Shown: positions 44,448 to 54,033, counted from the stretch's first letter. The stretch: DNA of 64,000 nucleotides from Microbacterium oleivorans NBRC 103075 (GCF_001552475.1 NZ_BCRG01000004.1:1-64000), one strand, 5' to 3'. Notes: a model not told the origin generated them from the letters alone. Numbers and translations: made by a program.

Positions 44448-45776
44448 ATGAGTGAGGTTGCTGTGGAAGACGTCTTGCCGGTGGCTGTAATCGGCGCGGG
44501 TCCTCAGGGTCTTGCCGCGGCCGCGCATTTGGTCGAGCGAAGTGTGCCCGTTGTGGTGCTTGAGGCTGGCAGTTCTCCCGCGGCTGCGGTTGCGGAATGG
44601 GGGCACGTGCGGCTGTTCTCCGAGTGGCCTGAGCTGATCGACGCGGCGGGCGCTCGTCTCCTGGACGGCTTGGGGTGGCAAGCTCCGACGACGGGGTACC
44701 CCACTGGGGCGCAGTGGATCGAGAAATACCTCGCGCCCCTGGCTGCTGCCCTGGGTGATCGCGTCCGCTTCGGTGCCCGGGTGACGGGAGTTTCGCGGCT
44801 CGGCCGGGACCGCCTTGTCGATGCTGGCCGCGGGGATCAGCCGTTTACCGTTCACGTATCGCCTGCTCAAGGGGAGGAGTATCGGCTGCAAGCCCGAGCT
44901 GTGATTGACGCATCCGGCACCTGGTCGACCCCCAACCCGGCGGGAGCTGACGGGCTCCCCGCCATCGGTGAGGCGGCGTCCGCGGACCTGCTCTCGTACC
45001 GCATCCCCGACTTTCGTGACCGTGCTGGTTTCGCAGGCAAGCACACCGTTGTTATCGGTTCGGGGCACTCGGCCGTGACGGCCGTGCTGGCCCTTGCCCG
45101 CATGGCTCGCCGGGACCCGTCGACGACGGTGACTTGGGCGCTGCGCCGAGCGGCCGTCGGGAACACCTTTGGTGGGGGCGACGCTGACGAGCTGCCCGCA
45201 CGCGGCGCGCTGGGGATCAAAGCGAAAGAGCACGTCGATGCCGGCCTGGTATCCCTCGTCACCGGGTTCCGGGTCGAGCGCGTGACCCGTGACGGTGAGC
45301 GCCCCGTCCTAGTCGCGGAGGACGGTCGCACTCTCATGGCCGACCGGGTGGTGGTGCTCACTGGCTTCCGCCCCGACCTGTCGTTCCTCTCCGAGCTGCG
45401 GTTGGAGCTGGACCCGACGTTGCAGGCGCCGGTTCGGATCGCCGCGGAGGTGGATCCGAACGTCCACTCCTGCGGGTCCGTCGCCGCGACCGGCGCCGCC
45501 GACCTCGCCCAGCCCGAACCTGACTTCTACCTCGTCGGGGCGAAGTCTTACGGCCGTGCGCCGACATTCCTCGCGCTCACCGGGTACGAGCAAGTCCGCA
45601 GCGTTGCAGCTGAAATGGCGGGCGACCGCGAAGCCGCCCGCCGCGTCGAGCTCGTCCTCCCGGACACTGGTGTTTGCGGCGGCGCAGGGCTGTTTGATGC
45701 ATCCGGGGCGTCGCTAGGCGGGGCGTGCTGCGCGCCTCCGGTATTGCAGATCGGACGGGCGTCGGCGCCCGGCTAA
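44448..45776 (+). CDS. ars-operon FAD/NAD(P)-dependent oxidoreductase
   Basis: The 442-residue flavoprotein has an N-terminal FAD loop (VIGAGPQGLAAAAHLV), an ARAVIDASGTW segment and a second nucleotide loop (VVIGSGHSAVTAVLAL), as in flavin monooxygenase-like ArsO proteins. The C-terminus ends with Cys-rich segments, TGVCGGAGLF and GGACCAPP, which could bind arsenic. It is divergent from arsR. Its reaction is unknown, and oxidation of an arsenical is a guess. Confidence 0.78.
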   Translation: MSEVAVEDVLPVAVIGAGPQGLAAAAHLVERSVPVVVLEAGSSPAAAVAEWGHVRLFSEWPELIDAAGARLLDGLGWQAPTTGYPTGAQWIEKYLAPLAAALGDRVRFGARVTGVSRLGRDRLVDAGRGDQPFTVHVSPAQGEEYRLQARAVIDASGTWSTPNPAGADGLPAIGEAASADLLSYRIPDFRDRAGFAGKHTVVIGSGHSAVTAVLALARMARRDPSTTVTWALRRAAVGNTFGGGDADELPARGALGIKAKEHVDAGLVSLVTGFRVERVTRDGERPVLVAEDGRTLMADRVVVLTGFRPDLSFLSELRLELDPTLQAPVRIAAEVDPNVHSCGSVAATGAADLAQPEPDFYLVGAKSYGRAPTFLALTGYEQVRSVAAEMAGDREAARRVELVLPDTGVCGGAGLFDASGASLGGACCAPPVLQIGRASAPG

Positions 45777-45780
45777 AAAC

Positions 45781-45815
45781 GATGAGGGGCCAGGCCGGCG
45801 GCCTGTCCCCTCATC
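45781..45815. terminator. bidirectional hairpin between flavoprotein and arsC
   Basis: GATGAGGGG and CCCCTCATC pair, with a second inner stem CAGGCC/GGCCTG. It lies between two convergent genes and follows an A-run (CTAAAAAC), so it can serve both directions. Confidence 0.75.
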
Positions 45816-45821
45816 ACCAGA

Positions 45822-46211
45822 TCAACGGGTGAGAAGAGTCGCCTGGATCTTGTTGGACACTGCTTCGCGCAGCGGGCGGACAGCGTCGGCATCCCAGGAC
45901 TCAGGGTTGGGGAAGGACCATTCCAGAACCTCCCCGCGCGGAGCGCTGGGCAGCGCCAACCCGGGCTTCATGAGAACCACGACATCGGCAGCCTCCAAGT
46001 CAGCAGGCGTCACCGCGCGGGGCACGCGCCCCGTGATGTCCATTCCCAGCTCGGCAACGGTCGCGGCGATGGCAGGGTTCACCGTCTCGGCCGGGGCGAG
46101 ACCGGCGGACGCTGCGGTGAAGCGCTCCCCTGCGAAGTGCTCGAGGAGAGCGGCGCCGAGCTGAGAGCGGCCGGCGTTGTGCTGACAGATGAACAGGACG
46201 GTCGGTTTCAT
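45822..46211 (-). CDS. arsC: LMW-phosphatase-type arsenate reductase
   Basis: The 129-residue protein has the P-loop [11 protein letters not shown] with catalytic Cys9 and Arg, and the typical early layout of LMW-PTP ArsC. Later Cys residues used by thioredoxin-coupled enzymes are absent, so it may use mycothiol and mycoredoxin. It reduces arsenate to arsenite. It is divergent from trxB, and the gap should contain their shared promoter. Confidence 0.85.
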   Translation of the reverse strand: MKPTVLFICQHNAGRSQLGAALLEHFAGERFTAASAGLAPAETVNPAIAATVAELGMDITGRVPRAVTPADLEAADVVVLMKPGLALPSAPRGEVLEWSFPNPESWDADAVRPLREAVSNKIQATLLTR

Positions 46212-46285
46212 GCGGCTCTCCTCGGTACGTTGCGGTGTCGATGATCAGGATTGCGTCCTGCATAGGCACCTGTCAATATAGATAC

Positions 46286-47248
46286 ATGTCGATTCAAGAG
46301 GTTGAGCTGGTCATCGTCGGGTCGGGCCCCTCGGGCTACACGGCGGCGGTGTACGCGGCGCGGGCCGGGCTCGCCCCCGTCGTCATCGCGGGTTCTGTCA
46401 CCGCGGGCGGTGCGCTTATGACGACTACGGAGGTGGAGAACTTCCCCGGGTTCGTCGATGGCATCCAGGGCCCAGAGCTGATGGACACGATGCGCCGGCA
46501 GGCCGAACGCTTCGGCGCCCGCATCCTCCTCGACGACGCGATCCGCGTCGATCTCGAATCCGACACGAAAGTCATCGAGACGGGCGCCGGGGAGACGTTC
46601 CACGCCCGCGCGGTGATCCTCACCATGGGGTCGGCGTACCGGAAGCTCGGGCTTCCCGACGAGGAGCGCCTGTCGGGTCATGGCGTGTCGTGGTGTGCGA
46701 CGTGCGATGGGTTTTTCTTCCGGGGCCAGGACATCGTCGTGGTCGGTGGCGGTGATTCGGCCATGGAGGAGGCACTGTTCTTGACCCGGTTCGCTCGGAA
46801 TGTGACCGTTGTTCACCGCCGCAGCTCGTTCCGGGCGTCGAAGATCATGGCGCAGCGGGTGCTGGAGCACCCGAAGATCGACGTCGCGTGGAACAGCGAG
46901 ATCGCGGCGTTGCAGGGGGAAGAGAAGGTGCACGGAGTTCGCCTGCGGGACACCGTCTCCGGTGCTGAGCGTGACCTCCCCGTGTCGGGCGTGTTCGTTG
47001 CTATCGGTCACGACCCTCGCTCCGAACTCGTCACCGGCCAGGTCGCCACCGATGCCGATGGTTACGTGCTGGTGGAGCACCCGTCCACGCGCACCTCGCT
47101 CACCGGGGTGTTCGCCGCCGGCGACCTCGTCGACCACACCTACCGGCAGGCGATCACCGCTGCCGGGACCGGATGCGCGGCAGCACAGGACGCGCAGCAC
47201 TACCTCGCCGCGCTCGATGTTCCCGCCCTGGCGGAGGCTTTCGCGTGA
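46286..47248 (+). CDS. trxB: thioredoxin reductase of the ars operon
   Basis: The 320-residue flavoprotein has [17 protein letters not shown] for FAD, the redox-active pair CATC in [23 protein letters not shown] for NADPH, and a C-terminal [15 protein letters not shown]. It reduces thioredoxin, which supports arsenate reduction and repair. Extra trxB copies are common in actinobacterial ars operons. The ATG at MSIQEVELV is preferred to a longer frame through the promoter. It overlaps acr3 (GTGA). Confidence 0.92.
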   Translation: MSIQEVELVIVGSGPSGYTAAVYAARAGLAPVVIAGSVTAGGALMTTTEVENFPGFVDGIQGPELMDTMRRQAERFGARILLDDAIRVDLESDTKVIETGAGETFHARAVILTMGSAYRKLGLPDEERLSGHGVSWCATCDGFFFRGQDIVVVGGGDSAMEEALFLTRFARNVTVVHRRSSFRASKIMAQRVLEHPKIDVAWNSEIAALQGEEKVHGVRLRDTVSGAERDLPVSGVFVAIGHDPRSELVTGQVATDADGYVLVEHPSTRTSLTGVFAAGDLVDHTYRQAITAAGTGCAAAQDAQHYLAALDVPALAEAFA

Positions 47249-48339
47249 GCAACGCAGCACCCGCTACTCGCCGCCTCTCGACCCTCGACCGGTGGCTACC
47301 GCTGTGGATCGGCTTGGCGATGGGCAGCGGCATCCTCCTGGGCCGGTTCATCCCGGGGCTGTCCGAACTGCTGTCACACCTTGAGGTCGGTGGGATCTCG
47401 ATTCCGATCGCGCTCGGGTTGCTGGTCATGATGTACCCGGTGCTCGCGAAGGTCCGATACGACAAGGTCGCCGCCGTGACCGGCGACAAGAAGCTCCTCG
47501 TTTCGTCGCTGGCGCTGAACTGGATCGCGGGCCCTGCATTGATGTTCGCCCTGGCGTGGGTGTTCCTGCCGGACCTGCCCGAGTACCGGACGGGACTGAT
47601 CATCGTCGGCCTCGCACGCTGCATCGCCATGGTCGTGATCTGGAACGACCTCGCTTGCGGTGACCGGGAAGCTGCGGCCGTGCTTGTTGCGATCAACTCG
47701 GTGTTCCAGGTCATCGCGTTCTCGATCCTCGGCTGGTTCTACCTCACCGTCCTCCCCGGCTGGCTCGGCCTCGACAGCCAAGGCCTGGACGTGTCCGTGT
47801 GGCAGATCGCGCTCAACGTGCTCATCTTCCTCGGCGTGCCACTGGTCGCCGGGTTCGCGTCCCGTCTCATCGGGGAACGTCGCAAGGGCCGCGCCTGGTA
47901 CGAGGGCTCATTCCTGCCCAAGATCGGACCGTGGGCGCTGTACGGGCTGCTGTTCACGATCGTGCTGCTGTTCGCCCTCCAGGGGGAACAGGTCACCTCG
48001 CGGCCGCTCGACGTCGTGCGGATCGCGGTCCCGCTGCTGGTGTACTTTGCCGTCATGTGGTTCGCCGGCCTCATCACCGGTAAGACTCTCGGCCTGGGCT
48101 ACGCCCGCTCATCGACGCTCGCGTTCACCGCGGCGGGCAACAACTTCGAACTCGCCATCGCCGTCGCGATCGGCACGTTCGGCGCCACGTCCGGGCAAGC
48201 CCTCGCAGGTGTTGTCGGGCCACTGATCGAGGTCCCCGTGCTCGTCGGCCTGGTCTACGTCTCACTGTGGGCCGCGCGGGCATGGTTCCACACCGACCCC
48301 TACGCGATTCCCGAACCTGCCCTGGAAAGGACTCGATGA
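47245..48339 (+). CDS. acr3: Acr3-family arsenite efflux permease
   Basis: The 364-residue protein has ten membrane helices. [18 protein letters not shown] contains the essential Cys of Acr3 in helix 4, and [21 protein letters not shown] carries the conserved Glu region of helix 9. It exports arsenite using the proton gradient. GTG overlaps the trxB stop, and the next gene overlaps its own stop. Confidence 0.94.
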   Translation: MSNAAPATRRLSTLDRWLPLWIGLAMGSGILLGRFIPGLSELLSHLEVGGISIPIALGLLVMMYPVLAKVRYDKVAAVTGDKKLLVSSLALNWIAGPALMFALAWVFLPDLPEYRTGLIIVGLARCIAMVVIWNDLACGDREAAAVLVAINSVFQVIAFSILGWFYLTVLPGWLGLDSQGLDVSVWQIALNVLIFLGVPLVAGFASRLIGERRKGRAWYEGSFLPKIGPWALYGLLFTIVLLFALQGEQVTSRPLDVVRIAVPLLVYFAVMWFAGLITGKTLGLGYARSSTLAFTAAGNNFELAIAVAIGTFGATSGQALAGVVGPLIEVPVLVGLVYVSLWAARAWFHTDPYAIPEPALERTR

Positions 48340-49328
48340 TGAGCGCCACGATCACCACCGCAGAAGATACTTGCGCCCCGTCCCCAACGCACGCGATCGG
48401 GGACGACGCGGCCGCCGCGATCGCCACCACGCTGAAGGCGCTATCCGATCCGCTGCGGCTGCGGATGCTTTCCGCGATCGCCACCGACGCGCGCGGTGAA
48501 TCGTGCGTGTGCGACCTCGCGGAACTGGCCGAGGTGTCCCAGCCCACCGTGTCGCACCACCTGAAGGTGCTCCGCGACACCGGCGTGCTTACCTCCGAGC
48601 GGCGTGGCACGTGGGTCTGGTACCGGATCGCCCCGGCCCTTCGCCCGGCCGTGACGACGCTGCTGGACTCGTTCGCGCCCGCGGCCGTCGCCCCCGTCCG
48701 CGCTGAGCATGCGGGGCTCGAGAACGTCGACGACGCTCTCACCCACCTCGCAGAAGCGCTCAGTCAGGACTACCCGCAGCTCGACGGCAGCCTGGTGGCG
48801 ACGATCGTCCGCGAGTCGTACACGGCCTTGGCCAAAAGCGCTCGGGTGAAGAACCACCTGCTGTCGCTCACCGAACGTTTCGCGCGCCAACGACTCACCG
48901 ACATCACCCGTGACCGCACGCAGGGACAGCCGCAGGTGCTGTTTGTCTGTGTCGCGAACGCAGGTAGATCGCAGCTCGCCGCGGCGCTGGTGAATCAGCG
49001 CTCGGGCGGCGCCGTTGTGGCGCGCTCTGCTGGATCGACCCCGGCCGCTGAGATCCACCCCCATGTGCAGCCCCTCATCGACGAGCTGACCCCCGGCGAC
49101 GACGAACCGCGGTTCCCGAAACCGCTGACCGATGACGCAGTCCGCGCAGCTGACGTCGTCATCACCATGGGTTGCGGTGATGTCTGCCCGATCATCCCCG
49201 GCGTCCGCTACGAGGACTGGACCGTCGGTGACCCCGCCCTCGCCTCCGCAGAAGGCGTCGCAGCGATCCGCGACGACATCGCCCGCCGCGTCGACGATCT
49301 TCTTGCCACACTCACTACCACCCGCTGA
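48336..49328 (+). CDS. ArsR-ArsC fusion protein
   Basis: The 330-residue protein joins three parts. Residues 1 to about 110 form an ArsR winged helix (LKALSDPLRLRMLSAIA, ESCVCDLAELAEVSQPTVSHHL), then comes a helical linker domain (ALTHLAEALSQDYPQLDGSLV, as found before ArsC in actinobacterial fusions), and from about 190 an arsenate reductase with LFVCVANAGRSQ and TMGCGDVCPIIPG. It may sense arsenite while reducing arsenate. Translation is coupled to acr3. Confidence 0.9.
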   Translation: MMSATITTAEDTCAPSPTHAIGDDAAAAIATTLKALSDPLRLRMLSAIATDARGESCVCDLAELAEVSQPTVSHHLKVLRDTGVLTSERRGTWVWYRIAPALRPAVTTLLDSFAPAAVAPVRAEHAGLENVDDALTHLAEALSQDYPQLDGSLVATIVRESYTALAKSARVKNHLLSLTERFARQRLTDITRDRTQGQPQVLFVCVANAGRSQLAAALVNQRSGGAVVARSAGSTPAAEIHPHVQPLIDELTPGDDEPRFPKPLTDDAVRAADVVITMGCGDVCPIIPGVRYEDWTVGDPALASAEGVAAIRDDIARRVDDLLATLTTTR

Positions 49329-49339
49329 CCGGAGCCACC

Positions 49340-49741
49340 ATGACTGACACCAAGCCCTCCGTCCTGTTCGTCTGCGTCCACAACGCCGGCCGCTCCCAGA
49401 TGGCCGCGGGATTCCTTCGCGACATCGCCGGCGACCGCATCGAGGTCCGCTCCGCGGGGTCGATGCCCGCCGACCAGATCAACCCCACCGCTGTTCAGGC
49501 GATGGCCGAGCTGGGCATCGACATCACCGCCGAGCAGCCAAAGGTCCTCACTACCGAAGCCGTGCAGGCCTCGGACGTCGTCATCACGATGGGATGCGGC
49601 GACGCGTGCCCCTTCTTCCCTGGCAAGCGTTACGAGGACTGGAAGCTCGATGACCCGGCCGGGCAGGGCATCGACGCCGTGCGTCCGATCCGTGACGACA
49701 TCCGCACGCGTATCGAGCAGCTCGTGAGCGAGCTCGTCTGA
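49340..49741 (+). CDS. arsC: arsenate reductase (ArsC, actinobacterial type)
   Basis: The 133-residue enzyme has the P-loop LFVCVHNAGRSQ with Cys12 and the downstream TMGCGDACPFFPGKRYEDWKL seen in mycothiol-linked ArsC1/2 enzymes. It follows the ArsR-ArsC fusion by 11 bp and ends the acr3 operon. It is the third arsenate-reductase domain in this module. Confidence 0.92.
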   Translation: MTDTKPSVLFVCVHNAGRSQMAAGFLRDIAGDRIEVRSAGSMPADQINPTAVQAMAELGIDITAEQPKVLTTEAVQASDVVITMGCGDACPFFPGKRYEDWKLDDPAGQGIDAVRPIRDDIRTRIEQLVSELV

Positions 49742-49805
49742 GGTGGCGGCACCCCACGCATGTCGGAGGCCCGCACGCCTGAGCGTGCGGGCCTCCGAGC
49801 GGGGA

Positions 49806-50012
49806 TCAGACGCGCTGGCTGATCGTTCCATCCGGGTTGCGCTTGGCGGTCGACTCGGTCACGAACCGGCCGGACGAGGCCGAACGGTGCACCGTGGTCG
49901 AGTTGCTGGTGCCGGAGCCCACACGCTCGGTGGTGGTCTTACCGGGCCAGCGGGCGGTGGTTGCCTTCGACACGAAACGGCCGGTCTTGGCGGAGCGGTG
50001 AACGGTTCCCAT
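49806..50012 (-). CDS. 68-residue repeat protein
   Basis: The product is almost entirely two repeats: TVHRSAKTGRFVSKATTAR and TVHRSASSGRFVTESTAKR. Small basic proteins with HRS..GRFV repeats are frequent in actinobacteria, and their function is unknown. AAGGAG precedes the ATG. It lies just after the arsenic operon on the opposite strand. Confidence 0.65.
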   Translation of the reverse strand: MGTVHRSAKTGRFVSKATTARWPGKTTTERVGSGTSNSTTVHRSASSGRFVTESTAKRNPDGTISQRV

Positions 50013-50196
50013 GAGAACTCCTTCTTTCGGTGTCAGGTGCCGTGAGGAGGAGTGCCGCTGGTTCGCGGCTGCTGACTCCGGTACAGTCAGTGCTCTGGAT
50101 GAGACCTGACTTCTCAGGGCTTGTGAGCCGTCCTGTTGCAGCGGGGCGGCTCTTTTCAGTTGTGGTCCCGACATCTCGGTATATATCCGTCGGAGC

Positions 50197-50358
50197 TCAC
50201 TTCCCCCCGCCGGATTCGAACTTTCCTGCGGTTGATCCCTTCATGGACCGGGAGACCAGCGACTGAGCCTTGGTTGATGGCACCGATCGCCGGGCGGCTT
50301 TGGCGCTCTGCGTCCCAAACGAGGAACGTTCGATCTTGCCTCTGAACTGATCGCTCAT
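50197..50358 (-). CDS. 53-residue basic protein coupled to a sigma-like gene
   Basis: The product starts MSDQFRGKIERSSFGTQSA and ends FESGGGK. It is rich in Ser, Lys and Arg and has no known family. Its ATG overlaps the stop of the sigma-like gene (ATGA), so it is co-translated and could be a partner or regulator of that factor. Confidence 0.55.
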   Translation of the reverse strand: MSDQFRGKIERSSFGTQSAKAARRSVPSTKAQSLVSRSMKGSTAGKFESGGGK

Positions 50359-51164
50359 GCTGACTCCTTGCTCTCTCGTAGTTGCTGACGAGCCCGCGCC
50401 ATCGCAGACTCCACCGCCTTCGCGGTCATGCTCAACTTCTCACCGATCTCAGCGTGGGTGTACCCATGCACAGCGTGAAGGTAGAACGCCGATCGAACGC
50501 GGCCGTCGGTGATCTTCCCGAAAGCTCTCCGCAGCTCATCCTTGACCTGTGCTGCTTCCCCCGCATCCGGCATCGTTGGTGTCGAGGGGCCGTCTTCGAA
50601 ATCGTCTACCCAGTCCAACGTGGCGGGTGGTGCTTCGGGCTCAACGTAGGACCGGATCTCTTCGCGCAGCCACCGCTTGTAGACGTTGCTGAACTGGAAC
50701 AGGCACTGCCCCACGAAAAACGTTCGCAGGGAGGCCCCCTTAGCTGGATCCCATCTGCCGGGGATGAGTACCTTGTCGCGGAACGCGATGAGCGCTCGTA
50801 CGACTGTCTCGTCCGCGAGGCTTTCGGCGTCCTCGATCATCGCGCCCGGGCGAGGCTCCGGGTCGAGGGCGCCGAATCCCTTTCGCTCTACCTCGCCGCG
50901 GATCTGACCCTTGTAGATCCAGCCGCGGATGACCGCCCACCCGTACTTTGCGATCTCGTTCGCGAACAGGTCGTAGTTGCGGCCGCGGAACCCGCTGGAT
51001 CGAAGGGCAGCCGCCAACTCGCGGTCACCAGCGAGTCGATCGAACTTCTCCTCCGCTCGCCCGCGCTCTTCATCGGCGGAAGAGGCTAGGTTGGTCGCCC
51101 ACTCGCTGAGAGTGGGAACGCCATCGGGAGACGAATGCTCATCGGGCTCGTCGTTACCGGTCAT
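50355..51164 (-). CDS. sigma-70-family (ECF-like) factor
   Basis: The 269-residue protein has a region-4 helix-turn-helix at the end (VRSAFYLHAVHGYTHAEIGEKLSMTAKAVESAMARARQQL), typical of ECF sigma factors. The centre (NEIAKYGWAVIRGWI and SLRTFFVGQCLFQFSNVYKRWL) fits a divergent region 2. An acidic N-terminal extension of about 55 residues is unusual. It is followed by the 53-residue gene and is the last gene before spacer S6. Target promoters are unknown. Confidence 0.75.
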   Translation of the reverse strand: MTGNDEPDEHSSPDGVPTLSEWATNLASSADEERGRAEEKFDRLAGDRELAAALRSSGFRGRNYDLFANEIAKYGWAVIRGWIYKGQIRGEVERKGFGALDPEPRPGAMIEDAESLADETVVRALIAFRDKVLIPGRWDPAKGASLRTFFVGQCLFQFSNVYKRWLREEIRSYVEPEAPPATLDWVDDFEDGPSTPTMPDAGEAAQVKDELRRAFGKITDGRVRSAFYLHAVHGYTHAEIGEKLSMTAKAVESAMARARQQLRESKESA

Positions 51165-51311
51165 GGCGTCCTCGCGATCCTGGTCAGTTCATAGTCACCA
51201 CGATCCCTCATATGTCCGACATCGGCGGCTTCCCCTCGCGGTCGGCGGAGAAGTCCGGGCGACTTCGGAGCTTCACGATCGCGTTTCGTTTTTGGAGGTT
51301 TCCTCAACCGA

Positions 51312-51428
51312 CCGAAACTGATCGATTCCGGGACGGCCGTCGCCGGCACGGAGTCGACATCGACACGCCGTGCCGAAACTGTGTGCCGAAACCCATCTAT
51401 GCCGAAATATCCTGTGGACCGTTTTCGG
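51312..51428 (+). repeat. cassette spacer S6
   Basis: This 117-bp copy starts CCGAAACTGATCGATTCCGG and contains three further CCGAAA segments before ending GGACCGTTTTCGG. It shares the GGGACGG block with S5. It closes the arsenic module. Confidence 0.72.
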
Positions 51429-51847
51429 GATGAAGCTGATTCCTCGACATCATTGTCACCGCAACGCTAGGCCGAACTGTCTGCTGCTCCAGGTGAGCAT
51501 CAAGATCAGCCGACGCGGTCAGCCCCGGTTTCGTCAGCTCGAGCAGGCAGAGAGTGCTCGCCGAACGGACAGCACCTCGCACAGGGTCTAGCGCGATACT
51601 CAGCACCTCGTTGCGCGTGGCTCAACCGAGCCAGGCCAAAGTCTCACTGCACCTCAGCATTCTGTGTGGTGAACGGCAGGTCGGCTTTTCGCGAACGGCT
51701 GATGCATAGCTGCGCGAGCCAGGTCGTTCGCGGCGGTGTAGGCGTGCCCCTGGCCCGCGATCTTCGACCGCCTTCACATCTGTATGGCTCACAGCATTGC
51801 CATTCGCCCACGTTCAGGCGTTGCGCCGTGCCGATTGCTCAGGCAGA

Positions 51848-51865
51848 ATCCCGGTATACCGGGAT
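51848..51865. promoter_or_regulatory. 18-bp perfect palindrome upstream of the phosphoesterase
   Basis: ATCCCGGTATACCGGGAT is fully symmetric and lies 27 bp before the start of the next gene. It is the sister of the site at 21562-21579, the likely target of the small HTH protein there. Confidence 0.65.
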
Positions 51866-51892
51866 CGAAGTCTGGGTTGACTGGAGGTCAGG

Positions 51893-52690
51893 GTGAAGAC
51901 GTACGCGACGGCAGACGTGTGGGAGCTCGGGGTGCCCCGGGTCGCTGTGGCTGGTGACTTCCATGGGTCGGTGTCGTGGCTGCGGAACGTCATGCGAACA
52001 GTCCGGTCCGAGGCGCCAGACGTGACGACGATCCTCCAGCTCGGGGACTGGTGGATGGACCTGGATGCATCGGACGAGCTCGCGTCCGAGTTCGGCATCA
52101 AGAGTGTGGGGGTGGTTCCGGGCAATCACGACCCATATCCCGCGTTCCAGCCTCTGCTCGACGCGAACCCGGGGCAGGCCGTTCAGGTGAGCGAGTCCAC
52201 GTGGATATTTCCCAGACCGTTCCGCATGCGGGGCTTGGGGAGGGAAATTCTTGCATTCGGGGGCGCGACGTCGGTGGACCGGTACTGGCGGACGCCGGCC
52301 GAGTGGTTCCCCGAGGAGACCATCACTGACGAGCAGGTGGCGGCGGCGATCGCTGGCGGCCCAGCCGACATCATGTTGACGCACGAGAGTCCCGCTGGCT
52401 CCCCGGTGAAAGTGGTCCGACAAATTCTCCGCACGAACCCGCATGGGTTCCCTCGAGAGTCGATCATCGAGTCAGCCGCGTCACGCGTTCGACTCGGCAA
52501 AGTCTGGGACGCCGTGCGCCCCGACCTGCTCTGCAACGGGCATATGCACGCCGCGGGCGCTGGTCAGGCCGAGGACGGGCGTCGGGTGATCTCGTTCGGA
52601 TGCAATGAGCAGGAGGGTAGCCTCGGCATCCTTGACCTGAGGGACCTCTCCGTTGAGTTCCCATCCCTCAAGACCATCCGTGGCTGGTGA
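51893..52690 (+). CDS. calcineurin-like metallophosphoesterase
   Basis: The 265-residue enzyme has the full set of metal-binding motifs: AGDFHGS at residues 20-26, LQLGDWWMD, VPGNHDPY, LTHESPAG and CNGHMHAAG. Two metal ions would hydrolyse a phosphoester, and the substrate is unknown. GTG is the start after GGAGG. A palindromic operator lies before it. It heads a rightward run with a HAD-like paralogue pair, so nucleic-acid or nucleotide repair is conceivable, as inference only. Confidence 0.85.
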   Translation: MKTYATADVWELGVPRVAVAGDFHGSVSWLRNVMRTVRSEAPDVTTILQLGDWWMDLDASDELASEFGIKSVGVVPGNHDPYPAFQPLLDANPGQAVQVSESTWIFPRPFRMRGLGREILAFGGATSVDRYWRTPAEWFPEETITDEQVAAAIAGGPADIMLTHESPAGSPVKVVRQILRTNPHGFPRESIIESAASRVRLGKVWDAVRPDLLCNGHMHAAGAGQAEDGRRVISFGCNEQEGSLGILDLRDLSVEFPSLKTIRGW

Positions 52691-52700
52691 GGCGTCGACG

Positions 52701-53651
52701 ATGGTGAGTGGCTCCCGGTATCGGCCGGTCGTGGCGATCGAGGTGTCCGGACTGCTGACTTCACATGCCAACGGACCCGATGGCAACCCGCTGTTCCCGA
52801 ACAACGTCGTTGCTGAGGTGGAGTTCTCCGAACAGAGGTGGCCTCGAACACTCGTTGAACCGGAGTGGGATGAGCGCGGCCGGAGCATCAAGGCGTATTG
52901 CTTCAATCGGCCGGGCGTTGAGTGGGTGAAGGCGATGGTCGCCCGGGGCTACGAGGTGGTCTGGAGCTCGGTCTGGCTGGAGCATGTCGACACGTATTTC
53001 GGTGCGCGCCTCGGCCTCCCACGCTTCGAGAACGTCTACGACCCTTCCATGGCCGCGATGACCTCTGACGCGGATGCTCATATCGCGCCCCTCGCGAGAC
53101 GGTACCCGGGAAGGCCCATCCTGCTCACCTTGGACGACCCGGCTCCTGAAGGTGGAGGCGCGCTTGGACTGGCTCGTCATCCTCGCGATCGGTCAATCTC
53201 TATGGTCACCGCGTTCCCATGGTTTGCCACCGCGATGCCCGAGGACCTCGCCGAGATGACGCAGTGGCTTGAGATGACGACGACTTTGGAGGGCCAGAGG
53301 GAGCTCGCCCGCCTCCGCCAGCACCACAAACGGCGCGGCAGGGATCACATGAGAGCGATGCGCGCGCGAGTACTCCACGGTGAAGAACACCCTTGGATGG
53401 ACGTCGGCCGGCGCCCGACCGAAGAGGACCGTCTCGCCGCGAGCAGCGGCCTCAGTGCCGATCAGATCGTGACGTACAACGTGATCACCGAAGTCCTCCG
53501 GCAGGGACTCGGAGGCCGTATCGACGAATGGTTCGTGATCGACCTGCTTCGGAACCGTGACATCATCGGAGCCGTCAAGCGGAGCGTCGACCGCGCCAAG
53601 AAGTCTGCGGTTGAACGCAGCGACGATGACCAGCAGAGCAGCGATGACTGA
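52701..53651 (+). CDS. HAD-like protein with lost nucleophile
   Basis: The 316-residue protein is a paralogue of the protein at 54259: SRYRPVVAIEVSGLL aligns with QRFRPVVAIDLDGVL. The catalytic DxD of HAD enzymes has become E-V-S here, so phosphatase activity is unlikely. Motif II is preserved in part (VVWSSVWLEHVDTYFGARLGLP). The C-terminal half is helical and basic (LRQHHKRRGRDHMRAMRARV). It may be a regulatory partner of the active paralogue. It overlaps the next gene by 8 bp. Confidence 0.65.
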   Translation: MVSGSRYRPVVAIEVSGLLTSHANGPDGNPLFPNNVVAEVEFSEQRWPRTLVEPEWDERGRSIKAYCFNRPGVEWVKAMVARGYEVVWSSVWLEHVDTYFGARLGLPRFENVYDPSMAAMTSDADAHIAPLARRYPGRPILLTLDDPAPEGGGALGLARHPRDRSISMVTAFPWFATAMPEDLAEMTQWLEMTTTLEGQRELARLRQHHKRRGRDHMRAMRARVLHGEEHPWMDVGRRPTEEDRLAASSGLSADQIVTYNVITEVLRQGLGGRIDEWFVIDLLRNRDIIGAVKRSVDRAKKSAVERSDDDQQSSDD

Positions 53652-54033
53652 ACCGTCGGGCGCGAACCCGTGGGCGAAGGTCGTCGGCCCGTGTTACATA
53701 GCCGAGTCGCTGCAACGGGAGCTTGGCATGACGCCGTCGGAGCTCGCGGCTGCCGTGCGCGAACTGCGGGTTCTCCGTCTCAGCACCTCGGACGGTGTCG
53801 ATCTGTACCCGGCCTTCCAGACTCGAGCGGGCCATGTTGTCCCGGGCCTTGAAGCAGTCCTACAGGAGCTCGCGAACGGTCCTCAGGCTCCGTGGATGTG
53901 GGCGCAATGGCTCAACGCGCCGATCATGCGACCGGGCGGAGTGTCTCGCCGGCGCATCGAAGAGCTCGCCGCCGGGAACGCTGCAGCAATAGTCCGAGAA
54001 GCACGCAACACGGCGGCGGCCTGGTCGTCATGA
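53644..54033 (+). CDS. small DNA-binding-like protein, possible antitoxin type
   Basis: The 129-residue protein has an N-terminal helix-turn-helix-like segment (SLQRELGMTPSELAAAVRELRVL) and a C-terminal WAQWLNAPIMRPGGVSRRRIEELAAGNAAAIVREA, which recalls the toxin-binding end of Xre/MbcA/ParS antitoxins. No toxin of that system is recognised next to it. It lies between the two HAD-like genes and overlaps the first. The family assignment is tentative. Confidence 0.5.
   Translation: MTEPSGANPWAKVVGPCYIAESLQRELGMTPSELAAAVRELRVLRLSTSDGVDLYPAFQTRAGHVVPGLEAVLQELANGPQAPWMWAQWLNAPIMRPGGVSRRRIEELAAGNAAAIVREARNTAAAWSS

Larger units (their letters stand above)
51165..51892. other. 728-bp stretch without a convincing gene
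   Basis: The stretch holds the promoter side of the sigma-like gene, spacer S6 and the palindrome shared with the HTH gene at 21627. Between about 51430 and 51845 no frame with good coding character stands out. A 69-codon leftward frame ending inside S6 was considered and not accepted. Confidence 0.5.

Noticed and set aside
51397..51606. 69-codon leftward frame (ALDPVRGAVRSASTLCLLELT)
   Set aside because: It ends inside spacer S6, has no ribosome site or family, and its neighbours do not suggest an operon.
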